Below the pieces are notes generated by a model, which did no database searches, was not told the DNA's origin, and was given only the letters and a program-made list of their open reading frames with translations. Positions 51,455 through 59,770 of a DNA stretch of 63,119 nt are shown here, piece after piece. The stretch lies in contig NZ_JAELUI010000008.1 in assembly GCF_016429285.1 (NCBI RefSeq), forward strand, positions 1 through 63,119, written 5' to 3'. The stretch comes from Ralstonia sp. ASV6. Its GTDB lineage: Bacteria > Pseudomonadota > Gammaproteobacteria > Burkholderiales > Burkholderiaceae. A program made the translations under genes and the position numbers. Position 1 is the stretch's first letter. Every line of letters starts with the position of its first letter.

Positions 51455-53458
51455 ATGCAGATGGGCAACCCACGTGTGCGGCTGGGCCGCATGTTGACGT
51501 CAGCGCTGTTGTGCGCGGCACTCGCGCTGTCGGGCTGCGGCGGCGATAGCAGCGGCGTCGCCGCAGCCGGCAGCACCCCCACCGATTCAAACACCATTGC
51601 GCCGCCGATCAAGCCAGCGGCGGCCAACTGGACCACGCTTGGCACACGCGCCACGCTCGCACAACCCGGCACGTCCATTACGACCAACGCAAGCGCCAAG
51701 TGGATCGACTACAACCCACCGATGCTCTACGCCGGTATCGCACGGCAAGCCACGCAGTACATCACGATGCCGGACGGCACCAAGCTGGCAGCCTATGTCA
51801 CGCTGCCGGCAGACGCCTCGGGCAACCCCGCCACTGGTGCTTTCCCAACGGTACTCGTGCAGACCTCGTACAACGGCGGCAACGCACAGTACACAGCGTC
51901 GATCGGCACCGCGCTGGGCGGAGCCGACCCCTACATCGTCCAGCATGGCTATGCGACGGTGGTGGTGGATGTGCGCGGCACAGGCCAGTCGCAAGGCACG
52001 TGGGATGCATTTGGGGCGGATGAGCAGAGCGACTACGGCCACGTGGTCGACTGGGTCACGCAACAGCCATGGAGCAACGGCGCGATCGGCCTGTACGGCG
52101 TGTCGTACCTCGGCATTACGACCGTCATCACGGCGGCGCAGAACCATCCGGCAGTCAAGGCGGCGTTCCCCATCGTGCCGATTGGCGACGGCTACCGCGA
52201 CATCGTCTTCACCGGCGGGCAGACCAATCTGACATTCATCCCGGCGTGGTTCGGGCTGGTGTCAGTGCTGAGCCTGACCGATCCGACACTGGTGACCAAC
52301 CCGACGATCGGCCTGCCCGCGGTGCTGCAACACCTGGTGTCTGCGGTGACGACATTCCAGTTGCCGACCATGCTGCAAGCCTTGCTTGGCACGACCACCA
52401 CTGCGTATGACGGCGCGTTCTGGGCAACGCGCTCACCGCTGGAGAACGACGGCAAGATCAAGGTGCCCACCTTCGTGGTCGGAGGCCTGCACGACCTCTT
52501 CCAGCGCAGCGAACCGCTCACCTACGAAGCCATCAAGACGCAGGCGCCGGCCAAGCTGCTGATCGGCCCATGGACGCACTTGCAGGCAGCGTTAGGCAGC
52601 GGGTTGCCGGTCGATGGCGTGCCGCCACTCAACCACATTCAGTTGCAATGGTTCGATCAATATGTGAAAGGCATGAACGTGGGCGCCGACGCGTTGCCCA
52701 ATGTCACCCAGTACGTAACCGGGTATGGCCACTACGCTACCGCGACCGACTGGCCGCATCCGCAGGTGCAGGCGCAAGCGCTCTATCTGCGGGGCGACAA
52801 GAGCCTGTCGGCCAGCGCACCGGGGGCCAATGAAGCCGCCAACCAGGTGATTCAGCAACCGCTGAACGGGGCGTGCTCGATCAGCCTTTCGCAATGGACG
52901 GCGGGCCTGACCGGCTTTCTCCCACTGCCGTGCCAGACTGACGACGCCCTTGCCGAGGCTGCTGACGTGAAGTTCGAGACACCGCCCATGCCGGCGGATA
53001 CCTATCTCAACGGCCCGATCGAAGCCGATGTGTGGGTCTCCACCACCGCACTCGATGCCGGCGTGTCGGTACGCATTGATGATGTGGACGCGGCGGGTAA
53101 CGTGACACCGCTCACCGATGGCATCCAGACGGCTTCGCTGCGTGCGGTGGATGCCAGCCGCTCTCGCCTGATGAACGGGCTGATGATCCAGCCGTGGCAT
53201 CCGTTCACGCCGGACTCCGTGCAGCCGCTCTCGCCGGGCAAGGCCGTGCTGGTGCCGGTGGAGGTGTTTCCAACCAGCGCACTGATCGGCAAGGGCCACA
53301 AGCTGCGCGTGGCCGTGGGGGCGAGCAACCTCCCACAGGGCGTGCCGCCGCTACCCACCTTGCTCAACTCGCTGATCGGTGTACTGACGATCTATGGCGA
53401 CGCAGCGCACCCGTCCAGGGTTGTGCTGCCGGTCGTGCCGGCATCCGCCCTTCAGTAA
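51455..53458 (+). CDS. CocE/NonD-family hydrolase lipoprotein (S15 / X-Pro dipeptidyl-peptidase-like)
   Basis: This 667-residue exported protein starts at the ATG at 51455 after GAAGGAGA. A lipobox (LCAALALSGCGGDSS) makes it a probable lipoprotein. The alpha/beta-hydrolase core has the nucleophile elbow IGLYGVSYLGITTVITA (G-x-S-x-L), and the typical VVVDVRGTGQSQGTWDAF precedes it. The C-terminal jelly-roll domain (DVWVSTTALDAGVSVRIDDV) is as in CocE and PepX. Substrate (ester or peptide) is unknown. It is monocistronic with a terminator. Confidence 0.87.
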   Translation: MQMGNPRVRLGRMLTSALLCAALALSGCGGDSSGVAAAGSTPTDSNTIAPPIKPAAANWTTLGTRATLAQPGTSITTNASAKWIDYNPPMLYAGIARQATQYITMPDGTKLAAYVTLPADASGNPATGAFPTVLVQTSYNGGNAQYTASIGTALGGADPYIVQHGYATVVVDVRGTGQSQGTWDAFGADEQSDYGHVVDWVTQQPWSNGAIGLYGVSYLGITTVITAAQNHPAVKAAFPIVPIGDGYRDIVFTGGQTNLTFIPAWFGLVSVLSLTDPTLVTNPTIGLPAVLQHLVSAVTTFQLPTMLQALLGTTTTAYDGAFWATRSPLENDGKIKVPTFVVGGLHDLFQRSEPLTYEAIKTQAPAKLLIGPWTHLQAALGSGLPVDGVPPLNHIQLQWFDQYVKGMNVGADALPNVTQYVTGYGHYATATDWPHPQVQAQALYLRGDKSLSASAPGANEAANQVIQQPLNGACSISLSQWTAGLTGFLPLPCQTDDALAEAADVKFETPPMPADTYLNGPIEADVWVSTTALDAGVSVRIDDVDAAGNVTPLTDGIQTASLRAVDASRSRLMNGLMIQPWHPFTPDSVQPLSPGKAVLVPVEVFPTSALIGKGHKLRVAVGASNLPQGVPPLPTLLNSLIGVLTIYGDAAHPSRVVLPVVPASALQ

Positions 53459-53481
53459 ACGAGATTCATTCGCATGAATGG

Positions 53482-53504
53482 CCCGCCTTCTAGGCGGGTT
53501 TTTT
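53482..53504 (+). terminator. Intrinsic terminator after the CocE-like gene
   Basis: CCCGCC pairs with GGCGGG across TTCTA and is followed by TTTTTT. It lies 24 bases past the stop. Confidence 0.88.
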
Positions 53505-53988
53505 GGTTTACACACAAGCAACGGCAGAAATATGTAAGCGGATTAATACATCAATCGAAAACGTTTCTCATATGAACCAACGAAGAAAAAATCGATTCAT
53601 ACCTGATATAAATTAATCAAGATAAGGTATTTATTCTCCACTTGGCGCCCGATCCGCAAAATCCATCACACAATCCAGAATTGTGGAGCACCCCAGAGCA
53701 AACAAAGCGCTAGGCCTTATAGATCAAGGCCTCCACAGCCCTAGAAAGAACTAAGTGGAAACCTGCACAAAATTGATGTTCAGGATTTCCAGACCCCGCC
53801 GATAACCCCGTGAAGATCATCTGAATCAGGCTGGAATAACCAGTCTCACCTACCCCAACGGGGACGCTTTCGAAGTCCGCAGGAAACAGCAATAAAACGG
53901 TGGCAGGTTCACCCGCCTCTCTCGTGCCATACCGGGTGGTAGCCAAGCCAATCATGATTGCATCCATCTTGTAAGACTGGAGGACGCT
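53505..53988. other. AT-rich intergenic region upstream of the chemoreceptor
   Basis: About 480 bases carry no supported gene. Bases 53508-53690 are markedly AT-rich compared with the surrounding GC-rich sequence. A perfect sigma28 -10 octamer GCCGATAA lies at 53798-53805, pointing at the chemoreceptor gene 184 bases away, but the -35 match is weak. A minus-strand 85-codon frame at 53710-53967 is not supported. Confidence 0.45.
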
Positions 53989-55575
53989 GTGAACCTTTCC
54001 CAGATGACCATCAAGGCCAAGCTCACCGCAGGCTTTGGCGTGCTGGCAGCCATCGTCGTCGTGGTATCAGGCATGTCGTTGCACGCGCTGTCCAATTCGA
54101 CAGAAGGCTTTTCCAATTTCGTGCACGGCGTCAACGCCCGTGCCGCAGTCGCCACGGAAGTGCGTACAGCGGTGGATCGCCGCGCCATTGCCGCACGCAA
54201 CCTCGTGCTGGTGGTCACCCAGCAAGACCTGGAACTGGAGAAGGCCGACGTATTCCGCGCGCACGAAGATGTGCAGAAGCAACTCAAGCTACTCAAGGAG
54301 CTGATTACCAACGCCAAGGACTCCACCGATCGTGCCCGCGCGCTGGTGGCCGATATCGACAGCGTGGAGTCGCGCTATGGCCCAGTGGCGACCGATATCG
54401 TGTCGCTGGCACTCGCTGGCAAGCGCGAGGAAGCCATCCAGAAAATGGATAACGACTGCCGCCCGCTGCTGGCCGCGCTGGTCAAGGCCACGGAAGCCTA
54501 CGCTGCCTATACCCGCGAGCGCCAGGAACAGCTTGTGCAGGACTACGACGCAAACTACGCCAACCAACGCAACATGTTGATCGCGCTGTCGGTTGGTGCG
54601 GCACTGCTGGCAGTCATTGCGGGTGCGATCATCACGCGCTCGATCACGCAGCCGATCCGTGTTGCCGTGGACGTGGCCAAGACCGTGGCACGCGGCGATC
54701 TGAGCAGCCGCATCGACGTGCGCGGCAAGGATGAAACGAGCCACCTGCTCTCAGCCCTGCGCGACATGAACGGCCGCCTGACGGAGATCGTCGACAAGGT
54801 GCGCGACAGCAGCGGCAGCGTGGCCGGTGCAGCCAAGCAGATTGCCGCCGGCAATGCCGACCTGAGCCAGCGCACGGAAGCACAGGCGTCGTCGCTACAG
54901 GAAACGGCCGCCAGCATGGAAGAGCTGACCTCCACCGTGAAACAGAACGCCGACAACGCACAGCAAGCCACGGTGCTGGCAGCCAACGCATCGGAAGTCG
55001 CGCAGAAAGGCAGTACCGTCGTCAGCCAGGTGGTGTCGACCATGCAGGACATCAGTGACCGCTCCAGCAAGATTGCCGATATCACCGGCATCATCGAGGG
55101 CATTGCCTTCCAGACCAACATCCTGGCGCTGAATGCTGCGGTGGAAGCCGCGCGCGCGGGCGAGCAGGGCCGTGGCTTTGCGGTGGTCGCCAGCGAGGTG
55201 CGCAGCCTGGCGCAGCGCTCGTCCACGGCGGCCAAGGAGATCAAGGAACTGATCGCCTCGTCGGTGGAGCGCATTCATGATGGCTCCACATTGGCAGGCG
55301 AAGCAGGCCACACCATGACCGAAGTCACGCAGGCCGTGGCGCGCGTCACGCACATCATGGAAGAGATTGCCGCTGCGTCAATCGAACAACGGCGCGGCAT
55401 CGAGCAAGTCAACCAGGCAATCTCGCAGATGGACGAAGTCACCCAGCGCAATGCAGCACTGGTGGAAGAAGCTGCAGCCGCCTCGCAATCGCTGCAGGAT
55501 CAGGGGCAGGAGCTCAACGCGGCGGTAGCCTTCTTCCGCATTGATCCGCAAGCCGCGCATACCGCGCACGCCTGA
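53989..55575 (+). CDS. Methyl-accepting chemotaxis protein (Tsr/Tar-like)
   Basis: This 528-residue inner-membrane receptor starts at the GTG at 53989, preceded by TGGAGGA. The first membrane helix (~10-30) is followed by a periplasmic four-helix-type domain (to ~190), a second helix ([20 protein letters not shown]), HAMP (~213-265), and a cytoplasmic signalling domain. Its highly conserved hairpin is [20 protein letters not shown]. The C-terminus lacks the NWETF-like tether for CheR. The ligand is unknown. A terminator follows. Confidence 0.95.
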   Translation: MNLSQMTIKAKLTAGFGVLAAIVVVVSGMSLHALSNSTEGFSNFVHGVNARAAVATEVRTAVDRRAIAARNLVLVVTQQDLELEKADVFRAHEDVQKQLKLLKELITNAKDSTDRARALVADIDSVESRYGPVATDIVSLALAGKREEAIQKMDNDCRPLLAALVKATEAYAAYTRERQEQLVQDYDANYANQRNMLIALSVGAALLAVIAGAIITRSITQPIRVAVDVAKTVARGDLSSRIDVRGKDETSHLLSALRDMNGRLTEIVDKVRDSSGSVAGAAKQIAAGNADLSQRTEAQASSLQETAASMEELTSTVKQNADNAQQATVLAANASEVAQKGSTVVSQVVSTMQDISDRSSKIADITGIIEGIAFQTNILALNAAVEAARAGEQGRGFAVVASEVRSLAQRSSTAAKEIKELIASSVERIHDGSTLAGEAGHTMTEVTQAVARVTHIMEEIAAASIEQRRGIEQVNQAISQMDEVTQRNAALVEEAAAASQSLQDQGQELNAAVAFFRIDPQAAHTAHA

Positions 55576-55606
55576 GCCGCACACCGTATTCTCCAAGCCG
55601 TCATTG

Positions 55607-55637
55607 AGCCCGCTGCCGAGAGGTCGCGGGCTTTTTT
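55607..55637 (+). terminator. Intrinsic terminator after the chemoreceptor gene
   Basis: AGCCCGC pairs with GCGGGCT and is followed by a six-T run. The following ~250 bases to 55885 hold no supported gene. Confidence 0.88.
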
Positions 55638-55885
55638 CTTTGCCTTCGGGGCTGCGCTGCACACCCGTTCCGTGTCTTTCGTTAGGCCGTCGTTCGTAAC
55701 TTCCGCTGCATTGGCGAACCCGCACACGCGACGCAAAGTGAGTTTGTCCCGCCCGACAAAAGAGGCGTGGCAAGCCCGGGCTGCGCACAGCCCGCCCCGC
55801 CCACGAAGGCCACCATGCAACCGAACAACCCACACTTGCGGGGCCACCCCTTCTGCGCCGCCATGCCGCGCGATGGGAGGCCGGC

Positions 55886-56893
55886 ATGATCCCGCTCACC
55901 CTCGTGCAGTGGTTTCGCGCCCGCCCGGTGCCGCACAAGCTTCCGGGCGCAGCACTTGCCGACCAGCTGCGCGAAGAATGCGAAGCCATGGCGCGCTATG
56001 CCCTGCACCACGGGCTGCCGGTGGCGCCGGAGATCATTGCTCAGCTCGGTGGCCTGATCGATCGGCAACTGCCTGCGCATGCGTCCCCCCACCACGCGCT
56101 GGCCGCCATCCACCGCAAGCTGGCGGCCACCATTGCCCCCGCCACACCGCAGGCAGTCACCCTGCTCGACGCGCAGCACCGCAGCGACCATCCTCTCGCC
56201 TGGCTCGGGCCAGTGCCGCTGATCCGGCTGCTGACCAGCGCCGCCATCGTTTTCCTGATCGCGGTGATTGCCACGGGCATGTCGCCCGACGTGTCGAGCG
56301 AGAACATCGACCGCGGCTTCCTACAGTCTGACGGCACGCGCCTGTTGTGGAACACGCTGTTTCTGCTGTTCTGTGCAGGGCTGGGCGCATCATTTGCCAC
56401 GCTGTTCCAGGCGCACCGCTACGTGGCAGCCTCCACCTACGACCCGAAGTACGACGCCTCCTACGGTGCGCGATTGATCCTCGGGGTCATTGCGGGATTG
56501 ATCCTGGTAGAGATGCTGCCCGCGCAGTTGTTCGACCGCGGCAGCATGCACAACTTCGGCAAGCCCGCGATGGCCATGCTGGGCGGTTTCTCGGCCACGG
56601 CCGTGCATCGGTTGCTGCAGCGGCTGGTGGATGCGCTGGAGACCCTTGTGCGCGGCGACCGCTCAGCTGATGCCGACGCCGCCATGCAGACCTACCGCGC
56701 CCGCGCCGCCAGCGAGCGCACGCAATGGCAGAGCGAACTCGCCGCCAATCTGATTGACCTGCAGCAATCGCTCGATGGCAGCGCGTCGCCCGAGGCCATG
56801 CGCCAGCGCCTGGCCGACTTCACGCGCGCCATGCTGGCCGCAGGCGACCCCACGACCTCTGCCCCTCTCAACCCCCGGCCATTCAAGGAGTGA
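55886..56893 (+). CDS. Membrane protein of unknown function
   Basis: I recognise no named family. The 335-residue protein starts after GGGAGG. An N-terminal soluble helical part (~1-110) is followed by four hydrophobic segments (LLTSAAIVFLIAVIATGMSP, LLWNTLFLLFCAGLGASFAT, LILGVIAGLILVEMLPAQLF, and a weaker one around GGFSATAVHRLL). The C-terminal ~80 residues are helical and Ala/Arg-rich. It is 4 bases from the next membrane gene, so the two are probably one unit. Confidence 0.68.
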   Translation: MIPLTLVQWFRARPVPHKLPGAALADQLREECEAMARYALHHGLPVAPEIIAQLGGLIDRQLPAHASPHHALAAIHRKLAATIAPATPQAVTLLDAQHRSDHPLAWLGPVPLIRLLTSAAIVFLIAVIATGMSPDVSSENIDRGFLQSDGTRLLWNTLFLLFCAGLGASFATLFQAHRYVAASTYDPKYDASYGARLILGVIAGLILVEMLPAQLFDRGSMHNFGKPAMAMLGGFSATAVHRLLQRLVDALETLVRGDRSADADAAMQTYRARAASERTQWQSELAANLIDLQQSLDGSASPEAMRQRLADFTRAMLAAGDPTTSAPLNPRPFKE

Positions 56894-56897
56894 CCCC

Positions 56898-57701
56898 ATG
56901 CTGTTCCTGTACAACATCCCCGCGTGGGCAATGGGGGCGGTCATTGTCTTCTCCACGCTGGCCATAGCGCTCGGCGGCTACGTGCTGTTTCGCCATCTCT
57001 GTCCGGTCATGCTCGACGCCGAACAGCGTGGCATGACGATCGCCATGATGACTGCAGTGACCACCATCAACTCATTGCTGGTCGCGTTCTCGGCCATCTC
57101 GGTGTGGGGCGCGTATCAGGCCGCCGCCGATATCGTGGCGGCCGAAGCTGCCTGCGCCACGGAACTCGCGCACGACCTATCAGCGTTCTCGCACCCGAGT
57201 GCCGCGGCTGCACGGCGCGAGCTGGTGACCTATCTGGAACACGTCGTCCATGACGAATGGCCGAGCATGCAACAGCAAGCGCGTGCAGATGTGCGCACCG
57301 AAGCCGCGTTCAACCGTATGTTCGCCACCACCAATCGCATCACGCCCAGCGACGACCGCGAGCGCGCACTGCTGACCGAGGTGCTGGCCCGAGCCAACGA
57401 GATGGTCAAGTACCGCGAGAAACGCCTGCAGAACCTGGACGCCGCCATGCCCGCCACGCTCTGGGGCGTGATGCTGATCGCCAGTGGGCTATCGCTGTTG
57501 CTGCTCTATGCGTTGCCAGCGTCGCGCTTTCACATGGCGCTGGTAGCGGCATGGGCTACCACGCTGGGCCTGGCGTTCTTCTTCGTGCTGGCGGTGGACC
57601 GCCCCTTTGCCGGCGAGGTCAGCGTAAGCCCGGCACCGATCGAGCGGACCATCCAGACGCTCTCCGAAGACGAGGTGCAGATCAACACAACGCCCGGTTG
57701 A
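56898..57701 (+). CDS. DUF4239-like membrane protein
   Basis: This 267-residue membrane protein starts at 56898, with AAGGAG 8 bases before the ATG and within the end of the previous gene. It has N-terminal helices (MGAVIVFSTLAIALGGYVLF, MTIAMMTAVTTINSLLVAFS), a helical soluble middle and C-terminal helices (LLLLYALPASRFHMALVAAW, ATTLGLAFFFVLAV). The layout resembles DUF4239 proteins. No function is known. The upstream gene is the likely partner. Confidence 0.7.
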   Translation: MLFLYNIPAWAMGAVIVFSTLAIALGGYVLFRHLCPVMLDAEQRGMTIAMMTAVTTINSLLVAFSAISVWGAYQAAADIVAAEAACATELAHDLSAFSHPSAAAARRELVTYLEHVVHDEWPSMQQQARADVRTEAAFNRMFATTNRITPSDDRERALLTEVLARANEMVKYREKRLQNLDAAMPATLWGVMLIASGLSLLLLYALPASRFHMALVAAWATTLGLAFFFVLAVDRPFAGEVSVSPAPIERTIQTLSEDEVQINTTPG

Positions 57702-57909
57702 TCGCGCCTGCCTCCATGTGTTGCGCTCACGGAAGCGGCCACACGTGCGGCCACCTCTGGACATGCGGGCTTCTACGTGACACGTGCGATCGGTCATAGA
57801 ACGTTGTCTCAACCATCCACCCTATTCAGGCACGCCGCGCGCCCGCATACGCTGCACCCTCGCCAGCACCTTCCCCAACGTCCGTCCATCCAACAACCAG
57901 GAGCCCAGG

Positions 57910-59022
57910 ATGCAGCTCACGGCAACACACCTTCCCCGCCAAAAGAAGACCCCGTCAACCAGCCTCCGTGCCAGGGCGCTGTCCTATGTGATTGCCGGCA
58001 TCGCGCTGACTGCCACCGCACTGTGCCAAGCGGCAGGCGCAGATGACGCCCCGCTGGGCGCCTACAACGCCGATCTCAAGCGCGTATCGGTGTCGGGGCT
58101 GTCATCGGGTGCATTCATGGCAGCGCAGTTTGACGTGGCGTACTCCAGCGAGCTGATTGGCGCAGGCATCGTTGCAGGCGGACCGTATCACTGCGCCGGG
58201 CTATCGACGCTCGTGCCGCCCTTTACCGCCGCTGCCACGCTATGCATGCAGCCTGTGGGCGCGGCACCCGCCGCAGAAGATGCCTGGCGTGACGCGCAGG
58301 ACTTCGCCAAGAAGGGGCTGATCGACGACCCGGCCAATCTGCGCACACAGCGCATCTATGTGTTCAGTGGCGGCAAGGACAGCGTGGTGTCAACACGCGT
58401 GGTTGATCAGACTGCCCGTTTCTACGCACTCGCCGGCGTGCCCAACCGACAGGTCAACTACTTCCGGATGCCGAATGCCGGCCACGCCTTCATCACCAAC
58501 CAGCCGCGGGACGCCGATTGCGGGTCCAACCGCAGCCCTTACATCAGCAACTGCGGCTTCCAGCAATCGCACGACATCGTGCGCTGGATCTACGGCGCAG
58601 CGGACACCCCGGTCAAGGCACCCGCCCAAGTCGCGCGGGGCAAGCTACTGACGTTCGACCAGCGGCCGTTCGATACTACACACCGCGCGTCGCTGCTGCG
58701 GACCGGTTTCGTCTACGTGCCGGCCGACTGCGAAGCTGGTGGCTGCGCGGTTCACGTGGTCTTTCACGGCTGCATGCAAAGCGCCGAGGCCGTCGGCAAA
58801 TACCTCGCGAGCGGCATTGGCTACAACGAGATCGCCGACACCAACCGCCTGATCGTGCTGTATCCGCAGGTGACCAGGTCTTCGGTCAATCCGCTCGGCT
58901 GCTGGGATTTCTGGGGCTATACGAGCGCCGATCCGGACCACCTCGACTTTTACACGCGTCAGGCACCGCAGATGGCAGCCGTGATGCAGATGATTCGGCA
59001 ACTGGGCGAGACCCGCCCGTGA
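57910..59022 (+). CDS. PHB-depolymerase-family esterase (PhaZd-like)
   Basis: This 370-residue alpha/beta-hydrolase hydrolyses poly(3-hydroxybutyrate) or related esters. A signal-like segment (LSYVIAGIALTATALCQAAG) may direct export. Catalytic Ser65 sits in the lipase box VSGLSSGAFMA. The His is in MPNAGHAFITN. VHVVFHGCMQSAEAVGKY supplies the oxyanion His region of the esterase_phb family, and NPLGCWDFWGYTSADPDHLD ends the fold. No fibronectin or substrate-binding domain follows, as in short PhaZd-type enzymes. It is cotranscribed with the phasin-like gene 32 bases downstream. Confidence 0.85.
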   Translation: MQLTATHLPRQKKTPSTSLRARALSYVIAGIALTATALCQAAGADDAPLGAYNADLKRVSVSGLSSGAFMAAQFDVAYSSELIGAGIVAGGPYHCAGLSTLVPPFTAAATLCMQPVGAAPAAEDAWRDAQDFAKKGLIDDPANLRTQRIYVFSGGKDSVVSTRVVDQTARFYALAGVPNRQVNYFRMPNAGHAFITNQPRDADCGSNRSPYISNCGFQQSHDIVRWIYGAADTPVKAPAQVARGKLLTFDQRPFDTTHRASLLRTGFVYVPADCEAGGCAVHVVFHGCMQSAEAVGKYLASGIGYNEIADTNRLIVLYPQVTRSSVNPLGCWDFWGYTSADPDHLDFYTRQAPQMAAVMQMIRQLGETRP

Positions 59023-59054
59023 GCCTCCTTCCACCCACAACACGCAGACCACCC

Positions 59055-59606
59055 ATGCTCACCACTCTGTTCTCTCAGTTGCAGGCCGTCCAACGCGATG
59101 CGCTGCAGCGCTGGACCCACGCTGTCAGCGATACCGATACCGGCACCGCCCCATCCCTGCCCGCCGCCAATCTCGACACCTGGCGCCGCATCGCGCTGGC
59201 AGCGTTGCAGACCAGCCAGCACTACTCCACCGCCTGGCGCTCGGCACTCGATGCCGGCTGGCGTGAGCAGCGCGATCGCCTCGCGCTCGATGGTTCAGCC
59301 AATGCCCTGCGTTCGCTCGCCACGCTGCAGGCCGACCTTGCCGCTCGCGCCGGTGAAGCTCGCGCCCAGCATGCCAACGCGATGGCCGCATCGGCTGCGC
59401 AGTACCTGCAAGACCTGAACCAGGCGCGCGACGCTACCGACATCGCATTGGCGCTCACAAGGTTGGCGACAGACAACCAGGCCCACAGCCGCGAACACGG
59501 TCTGCAGCTCGCCGCATTGGCTGGCGGCCTTCAACCGGCGCTGGCGCAATGGACCGAGCGCGCACTGTCGCACGCGCGCGCACCGGAAACCACGTCGTCG
59601 GAATAA
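59055..59606 (+). CDS. Phasin-like protein
   Basis: This 183-residue, almost fully helical, Ala/Gln/Arg-rich protein (LFSQLQAVQRDALQRWTHAV, ASAAQYLQDLNQARDATDIA, LQPALAQWTERALSHARAP) resembles phasins that coat PHB granules. Position directly after a PHB-depolymerase-family gene supports the role. The ATG at 59055 lies 32 bases after that stop. A Thr/Ser/Glu tail ends it. Assignment is by composition and context. Confidence 0.72.
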   Translation: MLTTLFSQLQAVQRDALQRWTHAVSDTDTGTAPSLPAANLDTWRRIALAALQTSQHYSTAWRSALDAGWREQRDRLALDGSANALRSLATLQADLAARAGEARAQHANAMAASAAQYLQDLNQARDATDIALALTRLATDNQAHSREHGLQLAALAGGLQPALAQWTERALSHARAPETTSSE

Positions 59607-59740
59607 GCGCCGTAGCGCAATCACCAACAATTGCGCCGCGATCATGCCGCATGTGTTCATGCGTAGCCGAATGCTGTGATGGGCTGACGGGAGAGGTCAG
59701 CCCCCGGCGGCCGGCGCTTCAGGCATCGGCCGCCCCCTTG

Positions 59741-59767
59741 GCCGGCTCGTCGGGGCCGGCGTTTTTT
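59741..59767 (+). terminator. Intrinsic terminator after the phasin-like gene
   Basis: GCCGGC pairs with GCCGGC across an 8-base loop and is followed by GTTTTTT. It ends the plus-strand unit just before the convergent symporter stop at 59771. Confidence 0.8.
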
Positions 59768-59770
59768 CTG

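Noticed and set aside
53710-53967. 85-codon minus-strand frame before the chemoreceptor
   Set aside because: No ribosome-binding site, no family pattern, and it runs across the putative sigma28 promoter region.
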